Assembly: GCF_008831285.2 (NCBI RefSeq)
Contig: NC_045149.1
Location: 19,173,035 to 19,237,034, forward strand
Direction: 5' to 3'
DNA from: Nymphaea colorata
Lineage: Eukaryota; Streptophyta; Magnoliopsida; Nymphaeales; Nymphaeaceae
Length of the DNA stretch: 64,000 bases
The notes below the pieces were generated by a model. That model searched no databases. It worked only from the letters and a program-made list of their open reading frames with translations, and was not told the DNA's origin. A program made the position numbers and the translations under genes. This document shows positions 24,220 to 38,117 of the stretch, one piece after another. How positions within the stretch are numbered: position 1 is the first letter of the stretch; the number at the start of each line of letters is the position of its first letter.

Positions 24220-25000
24220 CATGATACTTAATTATTACAATAGTGACCGAGAAGAGACATTTACAGAACAATAACGACGGTCATAATTATAATTAGTAAA
24301 AGTTTGAAACGATGACGTGCGAACTACCACAACATGTGAACGGACAAATTAACTCACTTATTGGTATGTATGATACTCAATTCTCTTCTCTACGAGGAAA
24401 AATACGACTGGCTGTTACAGAATCATAATTCTTTCTCAAACTCAAAATTTCAGGCCTTAGTTTCCTAATTTTGGAAACAATATACCATGTTTGTTTAATA
24501 ATTCTTATTTTTTTTTCTTAAATAAACATTTTGATTCTAAAATTCCATTATTCTAAGTATACCAAACAGCCGATTAAAGTATATTCATTATTTTGCCTTC
24601 CTTACTCCTTGGGTGGCACACTATTTATTACACTAGTGTTTCTGTTGGAATTTACTTGTGGGTCTAGAGTTGCAGACTTGTCATTATCAATTTGTACATT
24701 AAGTACGATATGAGAAATAGACCTTTAACTAGGTTCAGTCGAACTGTCATTTACGATGGAACAGACATTTTCCTTCGTATGCATGTTGAATATGGATTCT
24801 TGCTTCCATAAAATATTGAAATTGGAAAATTCATTGTAAATATGGTAGTGGCCCCATTGCGTTGATGTTACGTGATCTGTTCCTCTTACTTCCTATCAAA
24901 AAGGACGTTACTAGAGAAGTAAAGGCTGTGGATGAAAGCTCGATCTATCAAAAACTGATACTAGTTTTGAATGTTAAGCACTTACTAATGACAAGTATGT
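23160..25000. other. spacer in unit 1
   Basis: Landmarks at 23480-23620, 24240-24420 and 24640-24800 match unit 2 at about 43180-43310, 43950-44125 and 44690-44850 in the same order. A GGGCTCGGGCTAGCCCGAAG motif near 23673 is typical of unclassified plant repeats. No gene was recognised. Confidence 0.5.
24181..24218. repeat. (TA)19 microsatellite
   Basis: Perfect alternating TA tract. Confidence 0.9.
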
Positions 25001-28000
25001 TAAGCACTTACTAGAATTGTCTTTGGTTTTTATAATACTAATCATATGCAAGTACTCCAGGCACATGCCAGTCTACTTTACAAAACTATTACTCTTCACA
25101 ATTCCCTCAGTCTTCCTTACAAGCAAATTAAATATTGGGCCCCTGCTTACTCTTGAGGTCATTTCATTCTTTGGACTAAATTATGGGGTGCCTCTTCTTT
25201 GAACTCATGAGATGGAGATGAAATTTTGAAAGGGAAAGGGTCGCCTGAAGGCATGAGAAACCAATAAAGCAAGAGGGGGTCTATCTTCTAGCAGCTGTTT
25301 AATTTGGGAAGTAATATTTTTTTATCATTTTTGCTAAGTCTCAAAGCAAAGTTAACAAAGTTGGCCAGGTGTTTATAGTGCATCCTTGGCTACGAAATCA
25401 AGTCACGTTTAATAGTTTTGATTTATTTGTACTAGAGATAATGTTTACAAAATTTTTTTACAGTTCATGTTTGTCAAAAACCAGTCTTGTTGTTGTATCT
25501 TATTTGTAATATTCCGCTTTGAAAAGGTTAATCTTGTAATTGGGGTTGTAAAAAATATTAAGGTTCTTATAAAGATGGGTTGTTAAATAGTTAGTTGTCT
25601 TAGTTACTACCCATTTTAGGACTGGAACTGAAGTTACTAAGAAACAAAGTAGAATCCGCCAAACTAGAGGTCCGAGCCTGATATGGGGAGTGACTTGTTG
25701 TTACATTATTTATATTTCATCCAATTAGCACATATTTACATTACCCCCATCAATTATTAAACCTTGGATAGTCAGCCGAGCTGCCGGTAAACAAGCTCTG
25801 TCAACCTTAAACTAGAGAAGGTATGGCTGAGTGCTTGGAGGAGATCGAGCATGCTTTGCATGTTGCAGAAGAAGACATTGCAATTGATTGATGCGGTTGA
25901 TCGAATGGGATTGTATATATATAAACCAGCACATTTATGTGACCAAAACTGAGCCAACCTTATACAAATGAGGTGGTAGGGCATACGCACCTACCCCCAT
26001 GATGGAATAATGACATGGTTGGCTCAGTCTTGGTCACATGCACCTGCTGATCTACAGTTAATCGCATTAGAAACATCGCCTTCGCGATGCTGGTAGTCCT
26101 CTCAATAGAAGTTCAAAAATCAATAACCGACGCATAAAACAAGATTTGGAACGGCGGACCTTCTCTAAGACAAGAGATTAAAATCCGAATTTAGCTAAAG
26201 ACCACTCTGAGAACCACTTGTATATATATAAGGAGGAAGGACGCCGTGTGCGAAAAAAGAATACTATTTTTCTTTACAAAACTTCTACCAGCATTCACGT
26301 GTCTCCAATATTGAAAACAGAAGAACACTGAAACACAATAGGCTTGCGACTATACAGAAGTCATAGATGTCTGCATTCACAGTTGTCATTTTCCACGATG
26401 GATCTAGAGAATCCAATGTGCGCAAGAATCCAATGTGGGCAAGTTCTAACCAAATTTGTACATACTGACGGGGGGTGGAGCCATGATTTTTTCATGAGAA
26501 GGACGAAATTATAACTTCAAAATAATCTCTTTACAAGGGCCGGACAGACTTGTAACCATGAAATAAAAATTTGAAAATTTTTAAAGGCCTAACAATTTAT
26601 TTAAAAAACTGTAATAGCTAACTGACAATTCTTTTTGCTTTATTATTTGCTCGTGACACAGCCAAGGCCTGCCCCAAACATATAAAACCCTTCAAATATG
26701 CAAAAAAATTACAATTTTGTATATTCGAATTGCACGATGAAGACTAATAAATCTTCTTAGGGGATTGTTTGACTAAGGAAACTGTTGCATACTATTTCAT
26801 GAATCTGTCTTAAAAAATTAGAGTAAATTCATAAAATCTAGAACCTATCTTATCGATTAGATCAAAATTAGTTACTTTCATTAGTATTAAAATTGACATT
26901 AGTAATAAAAGCACGCATGTCATTGACAGATCAAAACTAGTTACTATCATTAGTATTTAAATTAGTGAGGTGTGTTTTTTATTTTATTTTATTTCTGCTA
27001 GGAAATTACCTGCGGAGAGAAATGGAGGTGTACTCACGCATTGACCTGCAATTTTCATGACCATTACCTGCGGAGAGAAATGTAGGTGTACTTGCTGGGG
27101 CTCACATACCAGATTACCTAAATCAATCACATCCTGCATATTTTTTCAATAATCATTGGTTACATTAGCCTTTGAAATTAAAACAGATCATGAGCAAAAT
27201 ATCATGAAGACATTACACTCAGTAATCACGCAGCAACTCTCAATTCACTTGCCTTACAAAAAATTCAAGTAATCTCTTTTTGTCGATTGGGCATATATCG
27301 ATCAGAAATTTTTTAAGACAAACGTCATTTCTGTGATTTTCTTTTGTTCAGGTCAGCCATGAGCACAAGGTTACAACATCATCGCCAAAGGAGACCCAAG
27401 GTCTCCTGATTCTTCTTGCTTTTGGGGTCTTTGACTTCGTTGAGTTTTGAGTATGATACGGTATACCTTTGAACTTGAGCGTCATGATATCACTTTTTAC
27501 AGTACAAGAATAGCACCCATGAAAACCGAATGAATAATGTGCCTTTTACATGTCAACGTGCCCAACCAACCAATTATCTTATGCCCATTTAAGTAAGGTT
27601 TTTTTTTTTTTTTTTCCTTTTCTTGAATGAACGGGCTCTATGAGATGCACCCTTGGGAACTCTTGGGCAGCCCCTTAAACAGTAAAATGGATTCACGGCT
27701 TATTTATTGAATCTATATTAAACAGATTCACATCCATAGGTCCCTTCCCTCTCTCTCTGTAGATCTTTTTTTTCTCTCTCTAGAGTAAAAGATGAGCATA
27801 TTATAACGGTGCCGTTGTGGCCAAGAAAATATCACAATAATACAAAACAGGAAAAGTAACACGATGCCTAAAATTTAAAAGCCAGCCTTGCGACAAATGA
27901 GCAACCCTATGGTCCCATTATAAGTATCTCTAGAGAGAGAGAGAGAGAGAGAGAGAGATCTTTAATTTTAAGTTTCTAGGTGTAAAGCGAAGTACATTGT

Positions 28001-28222
28001 GGACGTAAAAACAACCAGTCGAACATGTGTAGCAAAAGGTTGGCTAATTACTGTGGTGTAACAGAAGGCAGGGCATCTATTAACTGAAGGAAACTAGAAA
28101 CTGTACCGAGCACTACAAAGATCTGGCTTTACCATGTGTCCACGCTTACAAGTAATCTGCATCATAGTTAAGGGAAAGAGTAGGGACATTCCTTGAGGCA
28201 AAATTCGTCTTATAGAAGTTAT
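25000..28222. other. intergenic spacer at the end of unit 1
   Basis: AT-rich, with a poly-T run near 27600 and a GA repeat at about 27932-27958. Sequence near 26640-26800 resembles 47940-48100, and sequence near 27130-27230 resembles 51100-51220. A TATATATATAAGG motif near 26222 is not followed by an evident gene. No coding exon could be supported. Confidence 0.5.
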
Positions 28223-28228
28223 TTTCAG

Positions 28229-29629
28229 AATTATGAACGCCATGAATCTCAGCTAGCAGCTTGTTCGAACGTGCAAACTTGCTCTTTGAAGCCACCGATC
28301 ATAGAACCTCAGTTCCAACTTGTGTTTTGAAGCCAATCGCGAGAGATTCTCAGATACAAGTTTGTTCCCTGAAGGCTCCAACCAATTCCCTTATGCCGCC
28401 CATCGCAGAGATCCGGGGGACTTCGATTTTAGAATCAAGGTCCGATATTAAGCTTATTTTTCTGTTTTCTTGCCTCCTTGTTCATTTTCCCGCTTTTCTG
28501 TCACTTTTGTTTTTAGAAATTCCTTGTAAGAACCCATTTTACTCGCTCAGGAAGAGAACATAGAAAACAGGACATACACAGGTTCTGAGCTCTAGATCCC
28601 AGAGGAAGGCCAACAGCTTCGGAGCTCTAGATCCCAGAGGAAGGCCAACAGGTTCTGAGCTCTAGATCCCAGAGGAAGGCCAAGTTTGATCTCCAGGTAA
28701 AAAAACCTATTCGGAGATTCCTAATGAAGAAGAAGAATGATAAAAGAAAAAATCGAAGGATCAGAATATGAATAAAAAGAAAACAAATGCGAAACTCTGA
28801 CACCTCCCAACGATGACTGTACTACCTACAGTGTTTCATACCGTTTTTCTCACAGATACGGTAACTGCACAAATGATGATGATAATGAAGGTGATGATAT
28901 TGATGATGATCCTACTGATGATGATGACGATGCAGAAGTTGAACATGGGGAGCTGTTTGAATGGTATTCTGCTTCTTCTGTTGAGTCAGAAACCAAAAAG
29001 TGTTTCACCTCCATCAACCAAAAATGAAGCTGTGAATCAGAGACCAGCCATGGCGATCTCAATATGTTCATCCCGTGCTAAACCCCGTAAAAAATGCATC
29101 ACAATGGAAAGCTCTGAAGTCCCGAGAAGCCGGGAACAAACCAGTATTAGGAAGGAAAGAGAACATTCCTTCTGAACAAGAAGCATTGATCAATTTCAGT
29201 TCAGATACAGAGCAAGAAATGCGGGTGGATTCTAGTCTCTCGAATTGGTTAAGCCCTATTGGCACGACTGCAGAGAATTTCAGGGATGCTACTCTTTACT
29301 TAAGTAACATTGGAAAATGTGGAGTGGTTTTTGGGGCATTAACAGATGAAAAGATCAATAGGATGCATCCTCAAGGATAAGAATACCAGTCCCCAGTGAC
29401 AAACTTAGTAAATCTTCGGCCTCAGATGAATTCTCAGAGAAATTTAGCAGTGAGATTAAAGGAATACCAAATACAACCAGTAAATACAGAGAGGTACCAA
29501 ATCAAACAGAAGAGTGACTTGAAAGATTATGTGTATGAAAATAAAAATAAAGTTGACAAATTTTATATGCTGCAGGATCAAAGAGTGAGTTGTTACTCCA
29601 ACCCATTCCAGGTGAGGCAAGATAGGTGA
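28229..29629 (+). pseudogene. 5'-truncated, frameshifted copy of the MGCF-protein gene
   Basis: Matches exons 2, 3 and 4 of the gene at 10289-11903 but has no exon 1, start codon or promoter. Exon 2 (from 28229) lost a Leu codon early and has a one-base deletion at GAACCTCAGTTCCAACTT (about 28306-28323), which leads to a stop. Exon 3 contains a 35-base segment present three times (28580-28684). Stops appear near 28738 (AATGATAAAAG) and 29378 (CAAGGATAAG). The last exon at about 29575-29629 has its conserved Trp changed to Cys and ends early. Several defects of different kinds make restoration of function implausible. Confidence 0.85.
28580..28684. repeat. 35-bp tandem triplication inside the pseudogene
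   Basis: The segment GAGCTCTAGATCCCAGAGGA plus following bases starts at 28587, 28622 and 28657, a period of 35. Unit 1 has it once. Since 35 is not a multiple of three, the repeat itself shifts the frame. Confidence 0.9.
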
Positions 29630-30964
29630 AGGTTAAGGTGAAGCATATTCCAGTCGTCTTCCTTGCTGCTGTTTTGCTAAAGACTGTGTACTTTTGTGCG
29701 ATTTAACCAAAAGTTTAAAAATGGAGAGGAATTTAATGTTGTTTCAAGGTTCGGAAGGTTTTCTAGAGGTACAAAGATTATTTCTCTGGGTCTTTTGTGC
29801 AGTTATGCATGGCTTTTTTGCTTGATGGAAATAGAACTTCGGTGCAACAGTGTGAAGCATTTGTTATTCGTCGCGGTGCCACTCACTTGTTTTCTAAACC
29901 ATGCATAAAAATTAAAATGAAATGGATTATGATGCACTCAATTCCTAGAAGCAGACTTTTTGTGCTCTGCTGCTACAAGTCAGTATTGCAGTGTGTCGTG
30001 CATGTGTTCGACACCACTAGTATCATATTTTCCCCAAGGTATGGTATGTTGTCAACTGCAATCCATTCCCCCAGAAAAAACTTGTGTCTACAACCAATAG
30101 CATTTGAAGTTCAATTGTGAAAACACTTGCCTCTGACTTGACCCAAATCTTGCATTCTGGTGTGGCGGATTTTAATCTGCTAGTAACTAGCTCATACCGG
30201 AAAATTACAAAACCAAGGTACTTTGTAGTATGAGATGCAAGTTGATAAGGTTCTTAAGACCTCCAAAACTTTCAGGATATGAATATTCTGGCCAGTTTTC
30301 CTTACATGGGATGCCACAGATGCTATTATCAAAATAAATTTGTAATCTTATCACATTACACATGTCACACTTCAATTGAATTTCCAGGGAACCATGTCTT
30401 ATTTTGCTTTTGCAACATACATTACCACTGTAAATTATGATTGGCTAGTCTGGTGATTGTGGACTAAAATTTGTGAAAATAAAAAAAAGGCTACAGTTGT
30501 CTCTCTTCAAAAGGCACATGGGTACGGGTTGAAATTGCTAACTTATCCGGAGATTATTTGCAAACAATAAGTTTCCCAATGCCGATGTTGAAGGTTTTCC
30601 CAATGCCAATGTCGAAGTTTTTTTTCTTTCTTTTCTTAATGCCGAGGAACTCTTTAGGCACCAGACCGCTTAAATGAGCCTGCCCGTAAGAGGCATTGCC
30701 TTACCAAGTTAATCAGTACGACGTCTTAAGGCAAAGCTCATCAGGAGATGACCCAAGTTCTGCTGAACAGAGAAGAATCTATGACCAACTCAGGTTTCCC
30801 ATTATCAGGAACTTTAAGCACAGAACAGCCAATAGTGAGCACTTCAAGCTGAGTTTATCATTAAAAGGGGAAAAAAAGGGAAAACTGAAAGTACATTATT
30901 TATATAAGCCAAGCAGGAGGACCCCTTGGGTAGCATCAAGGCTCACATCACAGGCGCCTTAGGC
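29630..30964. other. convergent spacer in unit 2
   Basis: Counterpart of 11904-13361. Around 30560-30640 it contains two imperfect copies of CCAATGCC.ATGT.GAAG not seen in unit 1. No gene. Confidence 0.55.
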
Positions 30965-33900
30965 TTATGGAAATTGCATGGAACGTGCAACTCCTAGAGG
31001 GCGGAAGCCATGACTGATAGCAGCATCGAATACTTGTTTCATATCCAGCATCTTCTCACCGCACTCGTGAGTGTCCCACCCTTCCAGCGCATGCACAATT
31101 CCAGCAATACGCCATGCACTCATCACCCTCCTTGGCAGCCAATTCTACACACATTTTCACTCATCAGCCATATGTAGACTAGTTTGTTTTCAAAAGTTCT
31201 GTCTGAAATGCAAATGAATCATCTTGTCCTCTCTGCTTTCATGCAATGGCAGCGCAGAAATGTGTTCCAGGAAGCAACCAAACGCTTAAAATGGCATTAA
31301 AACCTACTGAGGGTATGGACTTCTGTCAAGTTTTTGTTGGAAAAAAATTGGCAAAAGAATAAAGCAAATGGTATGCAAAATAACCTTTTGAGTGTAAACA
31401 TAAATTTTTTTTGTGTTCTAGGTATACTATTCAAGAACAAACATCAAAGGGCCTAACTCTCACAACCCTGGGTTTTGAGGATCGAAATATGAAATCCGTT
31501 CATGCTCTAGTTGTTATAGTTTCTCTATTTTAATTCGTTTCAATATCTTTTTAGTTTATGAACGTTTACTAATGGCATAAGATCTACAAGACTGCAACTT
31601 GTTTTTGTGATATTTGTCTGCAAAAAAGTGCTGGAATTTGTTTAATTGAATCAAAAAAAACATTTCGATGATGATTGGCAGGCCAACGAATCACATTCCT
31701 TTCCTTCGGCGAATCATGTTCTAGTTTGATCCTTTAACCCCAGAATTCTAGTTAGTCTCCTGTCAATTAGAGCAGGGCTGCTATTACTGAAAACACAATC
31801 ACCGTTTGCAAGGATATATTCTGTACCATCGCTGCAGCGATGATGTATGGAGATGGTAAGTTTAGAATGTAAAGAGTGCTGAAGACTCCTGAACTGTGCT
31901 CCAGAGGACTCACCTCGCAAGAGTGCACGTTCTCTAAAGCCTTGGGAATGGCCATGGCTGGAATGGTGTGGTAAGTGCAGTCGGAGCGGACAGCCATTGG
32001 GGGAAACTGAGAGAACGGAACAAAGAGTGTCCCTTTTGGTGCCTTCCTTTGCACTTGAGTGCTCAGCCCATCTCCTACTAGCCATACCTGAAACGTAGAT
32101 GAGACTCTCAGGGAGACTAAATTCAAGGGACTTGTGCAGAGAAAATTTTAGTGGCAGTTTGAGTTGCAGGGCGGATGAAACAAGCAAGGGAACCTTGCAG
32201 TCATAGTAGTGAACAAGTTCAAGACGGTCATGGAGCTCGGCTGGGATCTTCGATTTGTGACCCTGAAGCTCCTCCTCTGTGACTGTAAGAACCTGGGGAA
32301 AATCCAAGAAAGTGCAGTGTTAAAGGCCTTTAGTTTAAATAGGCGGTAACAAACTATAAACCTGAATCGTCGCCGTATTTTTAATCATGACCTAATCAAT
32401 TCATCAGAGTCATATATATGTTCAATCTCAATCACAAGAGTTGTGCATAATTTACTTAGCAGAAGTTCCTCAGAAAAAAAAAAGTTGCCAACTTACCAGG
32501 AACTCTGCAAATGAAGCCTTGTTCTTATATACATGAGTTTTTAGAGATACGAAAAGAACCGATGGTTTATCTTCCATTCATTTTCTTGAATAAAATGACT
32601 CCAATCTAGAGCTTGATTGTTAGTGAATAGCAAGTATAACCACATGTAGAAGTTCAATTAAGCCAAAAGATACGGATAAATCTTCGAAAATGGAGGTGCT
32701 TAAGATATCTGATGAACCCAAACCAGAATAATATAGGATGTATTCATGCGGGGAATGGTTTCCTTGCTTTATGAATTTAGAAATACCCAAACCGGAAGAA
32801 TATAAGATGTACTTATGTGGGGAATGGTTTCCTTGCTTTATGAATTTAGAAGAGCATTAGGGAAGAAACCCAGTAGATTAATGTTGCTGTTGACGTCTGC
32901 TTGACAAATATACATTGAGAAATTCACCACGGTAAAAGAAGGGGAAGAAAAGGTGAACAGGGATTTCACCTTGGTCCCTCTCTGGCACAAAGCACGCACG
33001 ACAGCGTAGCCGGTTTTGGTGAGCCTGCCACACACCAGGACCTGCCTAGCCCCCTGTGGTATGTTATTCATCACCACTGCAGCAGCTAAAGAGCAGCCGT
33101 CCACCACCTTCACCTTCACGTTCCCGACGCCGTCCAAGTAACTCTTGCCATTTTCGTTCAGCTCCTCGTTCTGCTTTCACGTACAAATCAATAAAAATCT
33201 GTCAAAATCCCCATCATAATGCTTGCCAATATTGCTGAGAGGAAAGTGCGCCTTCTCATGGCTCATTCACCAATCACGTGGCGCACTGGTGCAGGTGTAG
33301 ACGGTACGAGCCTGACCTGGTTGTGAAGGCCTAGAGTTATGACCTTCACGCCCTTCGCATCTGCGTCTTTGATGGCTTTCCTTATCAGGCTGTTGATTGG
33401 TTCTCTTTGCCAAGCGAGATTGTACTGCATATAAATGAACAGTAAATGGGAGCAACCAAGGAAGATGAAACAATAAATATACGTGTGATGGATGGGTCTT
33501 CTCCATTTTCCTTTCTCCCAAAAGGAAATGATGCCAAATCAAGTTTTTAGATGAAGAACATGAAAGTAAAGAAATAATTAAAAACGTTATTAAGAAGAAG
33601 TATGGAACTGCATGCAGTATTGGCAGAAACAATTCTGATTTAGTTCTTTGATCGGATGTCCTCGATCACTTCGATGGAGGTTTTGCTGCAAACGTGTTTG
33701 CAGTAAAAGGATTGGAGGTTTATTAATGGAGGAGAACAGCAAGGACCACTTTCATTTCATTTTAAGGAATGAAATGGGTAAAATGGCATGTACATTTGTA
33801 GGACTCGCATTTAAGATATGCTGCGTGGTGGTGGCAGATTTTTGGTCCAACGGCAAACTTTCTGGATTAGGTAAGTGGTGCCCACAACTTCATTCTAAGA

Positions 33901-36900
33901 TCCACCAGACAGGAACAACAAATCAAAACGATGGTTTTAGCATCAAACTTGAAGAAAGATATATTTCAGTAGATTAAGGTCCTCACTTAGAGGCTGAGTT
34001 GCTAGAATTACTTGTTCCTATCAAAAGAACTACACATTCGTCCACATCCTTCCAATACATTCTTGAGCAGAAGTCTGTTTTGCAGCTGAAAAGAAAAGCC
34101 ATTAATTGATGGAGGACAGAGCAATGACGTGTTGGCGTTGGAAGTCAACATTTTTAGATTTGCGTGCAGACACGAACAAGAGAATGTTTTACTTTTTTCT
34201 TGTGATTCTTAATGGTCTACCTACTGAACATTATTGAAGGAGCTACCAACTTTGATTCCCTGTGCAGATGGAAACACGAGGACGCCCTATTTTCTCGTTT
34301 CCCTTGAATATTTTTTTCGCAGCATGATTCTCCCAAACAACAACCATGATCTTCAATCCAAATCTTCATTTCTGATCCTAACTACCACAGGGGCCCAAAA
34401 TGTACAGAAAAATCAGACAGCCTGTGGTGTCCTGTCGTCTCTTTAAATGCTTTTGGCATTTAAAGAAACAACAAAATATTAGGAAATTAATGATGGGCAG
34501 CATTCGGTTGGAGGGCTCCTAGTCGCAATTATTTCATACATTAATTTGGATTCACTGAATTGGCAAAAAAGAGCTTTAACTCGTCGCTCTTCTTTTGTCC
34601 TTCTTGTCGCTTCTTAATTGTTGAGGGACGGGGACGATGTTAGTGAGAAGAGTGACAATCGTTGACTACTACAGAGAGGAACAACAGCAAACTTAAAAAG
34701 CAGTATTGAATATCACCTGAAAACCGAAGCGTGGGATGGCCCATGTTTGGATCTTGAGCTTATCAAGTCGGATCTTCTCGACAGTGAAGGTTGCCCCGAA
34801 CATCCATGTCAACAGTGCCAAGACAGCAGTGAAAGGCCACAACAGCCAGAAGTACCACTTGGTGCAGTATGGTTCAGCTGCGAGGTAGGCGAAGCCGAAC
34901 CGGATTTGCCAAATGGAGTGGATGCTAGTTGGATGTGTTAGATGGACGACATCTGTCATTTGTTCCCGTCCGTCGATCGACGTCTCGTATAGAGAATCCG
35001 TAGTCTTGTCGACCGTACCGTACATGTAATCGTATATGGGCATGAACAGACAGAAATTGATGTGAACTTGGGAGTGATGGAGGGAATGAAACCTAATGTT
35101 GACCAAACACAATAACACACATCAAAGTTAGCAAAACATATTCTAATCAATTAGGTTCTAAAAGTAAGCTTTGATTTGTATTTAGATAAGAAACAGAACC
35201 TAGTTGGGAGGCCCAATAAAGAAAATCAAGTGCCTAGAGTTATATACTGAATAACATCAAACAAGAAGAAACTGCAGGCAACGTTGGCTACTGGCTAATC
35301 AGAAGACACCTACAATTGGTGGTTCACTTACTGTGAAAGAAAAGAAAGGGCAGGGAGTTTTAATATGAAAGTGACCATTTTCTTTATATCGCAGCAGGAA
35401 CCGGCAGATTTCTACGGGATATCACAAACCGGGGGCGGAGTTACATGTGGGCCTGTGTGGGCAACCGCTCACGAGGGCCTGTAGGTTCTAAGCTTCTAAA
35501 TCATGAAGCTGGAGATGGGTCTAACCATATGAAGTGCTGGAATTTGGTTCTGAAAGATAAAAGACAGTGACCGAAGGCCAGACCCACCATAAAAATTCAT
35601 TGCTCTTAACAACAATGTCTGGTAACACGTACATAATACACATGCACCCATGGCGGCAGGTAGAGAAATACAAAACCGCAAGAAGACTAGCGCATAGGCA
35701 GAGAGGCAAGAGAAGATGTATACTTACGTGGGGGTGTACATAATGTATTTGAGTGGAGGGAAAATGGCGAAGGCCCATTTCGGGATGAACTCAAAGTTGC
35801 AGTGGCCCAAGTTGTTCATGAGATCAATAAATGTCATGTAGCCACATAATGCGGCGAGCGAGCCCGTCCCTGTGATCCAAGGGACCACAAACCCAGGAGC
35901 AAAGATGGCCAAATACAGTAAATGCTCGGCGAAGGGATGAACAACAGCTGTGATACACAGAGCACAAATGATTGATTATGTTTCTGTACACCAAAAAAAA
36001 CAATGGCAGCCGCAATGTCAGACATAAATCGTTCGAATAGGTGAGGCCCATTGGCCGAACCACTTGCGGCCGGGCTTGTCAAGCGGCTAACTGCGGTGGC
36101 CGAGCCATATGTGGGCTCCTGTGACAGTTGCCGAGGAGTCCCACAAAATTTACTCGTTCAGTTGGTTGTCTCCAATCATTTGGTTAGTCATGTATAGATG
36201 CCCTTCTCTCAATCTAAGTGAAGGGTTTCAGATTTCTTGAACTAATGTCACTAGGGGCACTAGTATATATAAATTAACAAAAAGTTATGTGCATCAATAT
36301 GAAAATATGAAACTTTTATGGCACCGGTATGGGCAACCAAACCAAGCCGCTCTAAGTCCTGATCGAGTTCCAAACTTGAGGTTTTCAAAGGAGGGATCTC
36401 TGGTCCTCATTTTTTGAGCAGCTAGTGTGCACGTGAAGGGAAATGGTTGGGTGATTGGATCCATGGAAGGGTTGTTGTAGAAATAATGCTAGTTAAGTTC
36501 TCAGATCTGAGATCAGAGTAAACATATGAACAAACCACCTCACAAAGTATCCTTTTAGTAGAGAGAACTTATTTTCAGCTTAAGCTGCTACAAGAATTAT
36601 GGCATATAGCAATTCAATAAGAGCATATGTTGCTACTAGTGCAGGCTAATATTGTACTTGCAAAGGCTCATAATAACATCAATGAAAAATCAATTCCAGC
36701 ATTTTCATCACAAATCTTCAGTATGATTTTATTCTGCATATGACAATCATCTTTTCGGTGAGTAAGAGGTTAACAATTGTCGTTCAAAAAAGACCCAAAA
36801 CCCTCCTATTTCTTCTACCCCATATTATGAGCTATGTCGGAATTTGGGTGAAATATAGTACACTCTTCAACTAGCGTGTCACGATTCCACTATTTTGTGG

Positions 36901-38069
36901 ACGAAAACAAACCGACAACTGAGACTCTCTCAAAGGGTTTAAGTAAAGTCTCATAGTTTGTCTTAGGTTGATAGAGTTTTTTTTTTTGGGAAAAAAATTT
37001 AACTATTGCATGAATCGGCATGTGTCGGCTCTTGCCTCGTTTTCAAGAGATCCCCACCAATGCTTACAGGCTCACGGCAGGACTAAGGTAATAAGAGCCA
37101 AACCGACGGACAGAAAAAATGTTATTTTTTTGAACCGTTCTTACAACATGTAATATGATAAATGTACAGAAACTTTAAAAAATCATGCGCAATGGAAATA
37201 TGCAAAGTAAAATAATCCATGGCTGGGCTGCACATAGATCAGACGTGTTAGACCATTAGCGCAAGAAAATAAACAAAAAATGACAGGCAATTATGCACAC
37301 GTATATTTTATAATGAAACGTTGTTTAGCGGGTCTCTAATTTATGAATACCACCGATAATATTGTTTTTTAACATACTGATTGTGAAATCTGTATACTTT
37401 ATTTAATGAAGAGAATCTTTTAGGTTTCAAATCCCTAACAGGTTTCCGGAAGAATTTCAAGGCCTTGTTTCTTCTACCAAAAAACATCGATACTCAAGTC
37501 ATGTTTTGCGTAAGGAAATCAGTTTGTTCGCTCATCAAAGAGCATTCTTTTGACCTTTCTGAAGTGGCCCACCGACCTTAAATAGATGAGAGCGAAAGAG
37601 AGAAGAAAGGTTTCAGGACTACGTTGGTTCCCAAAGCATCTAGGTAGTTGAGTAAGCATGCAGGAAATACCCAGGCCGTCGGATTTCAGACCTTCAAGAT
37701 TTAAAAAGTTTGAGAACTCGATGTGCTTCAGTTGGCATAGACTGCTTTTAGCATGCTTAACATCAAAATGAAAGCACAGAGACGAACATGAAACTGAAAT
37801 GAAGTGGCCAGATGATAAGGAGAAGGATGTGGAAGGGCCTTAAGTTGCAAAAAGACTTCAGATCAAGTCTCAAGTCTCTTACCTACCAACTTAACCATGT
37901 CTTTACAGGATTCACTGTTCATTGTGCAGGAACTTTAGTTTCAAAAAGAGAGCCCATCAAGTGGCCTGTGTACTGAAGGTTCCTCTTAGGAGAATACTAC
38001 TCTCTACAGGCAAATGGGATGGATTTTAGCCCGATTCTTAGGCTGCCATTTTTCAAGAATGCCGTCTCT

Positions 38070-38117
<48 letters not shown>

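Larger units (their letters stand above)
10505..27200. repeat. tandem segmental duplication, unit 1
   Basis: This block is repeated in direct orientation from about 28222. Matching landmarks in order: MGCF-protein exons 2-4, the spacer after it, all CER1-like exons and most introns, the upstream region near 19.73 kb, and spacer landmarks near 21.8, 22.2, 23.5, 24.3 and 24.7 kb. Beyond 24.97 kb only weak matches remain (about 26.7 and 27.1 kb). The right boundary is approximate. Confidence 0.85.

Noticed and set aside
28261-28563. 100-codon frame that could be taken as an intact second copy of the MGCF-protein gene
   Set aside because: It uses a frame that agrees with the parent only after the one-base deletion, runs into intron sequence and lacks exon 1.
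31714-32307. 197-codon minus-strand frame
   Set aside because: It covers exon 8 of CER1-like copy 2 and then runs through intron sequence. The true exons are 32292-32194 and 32087-31914, with an intron between.
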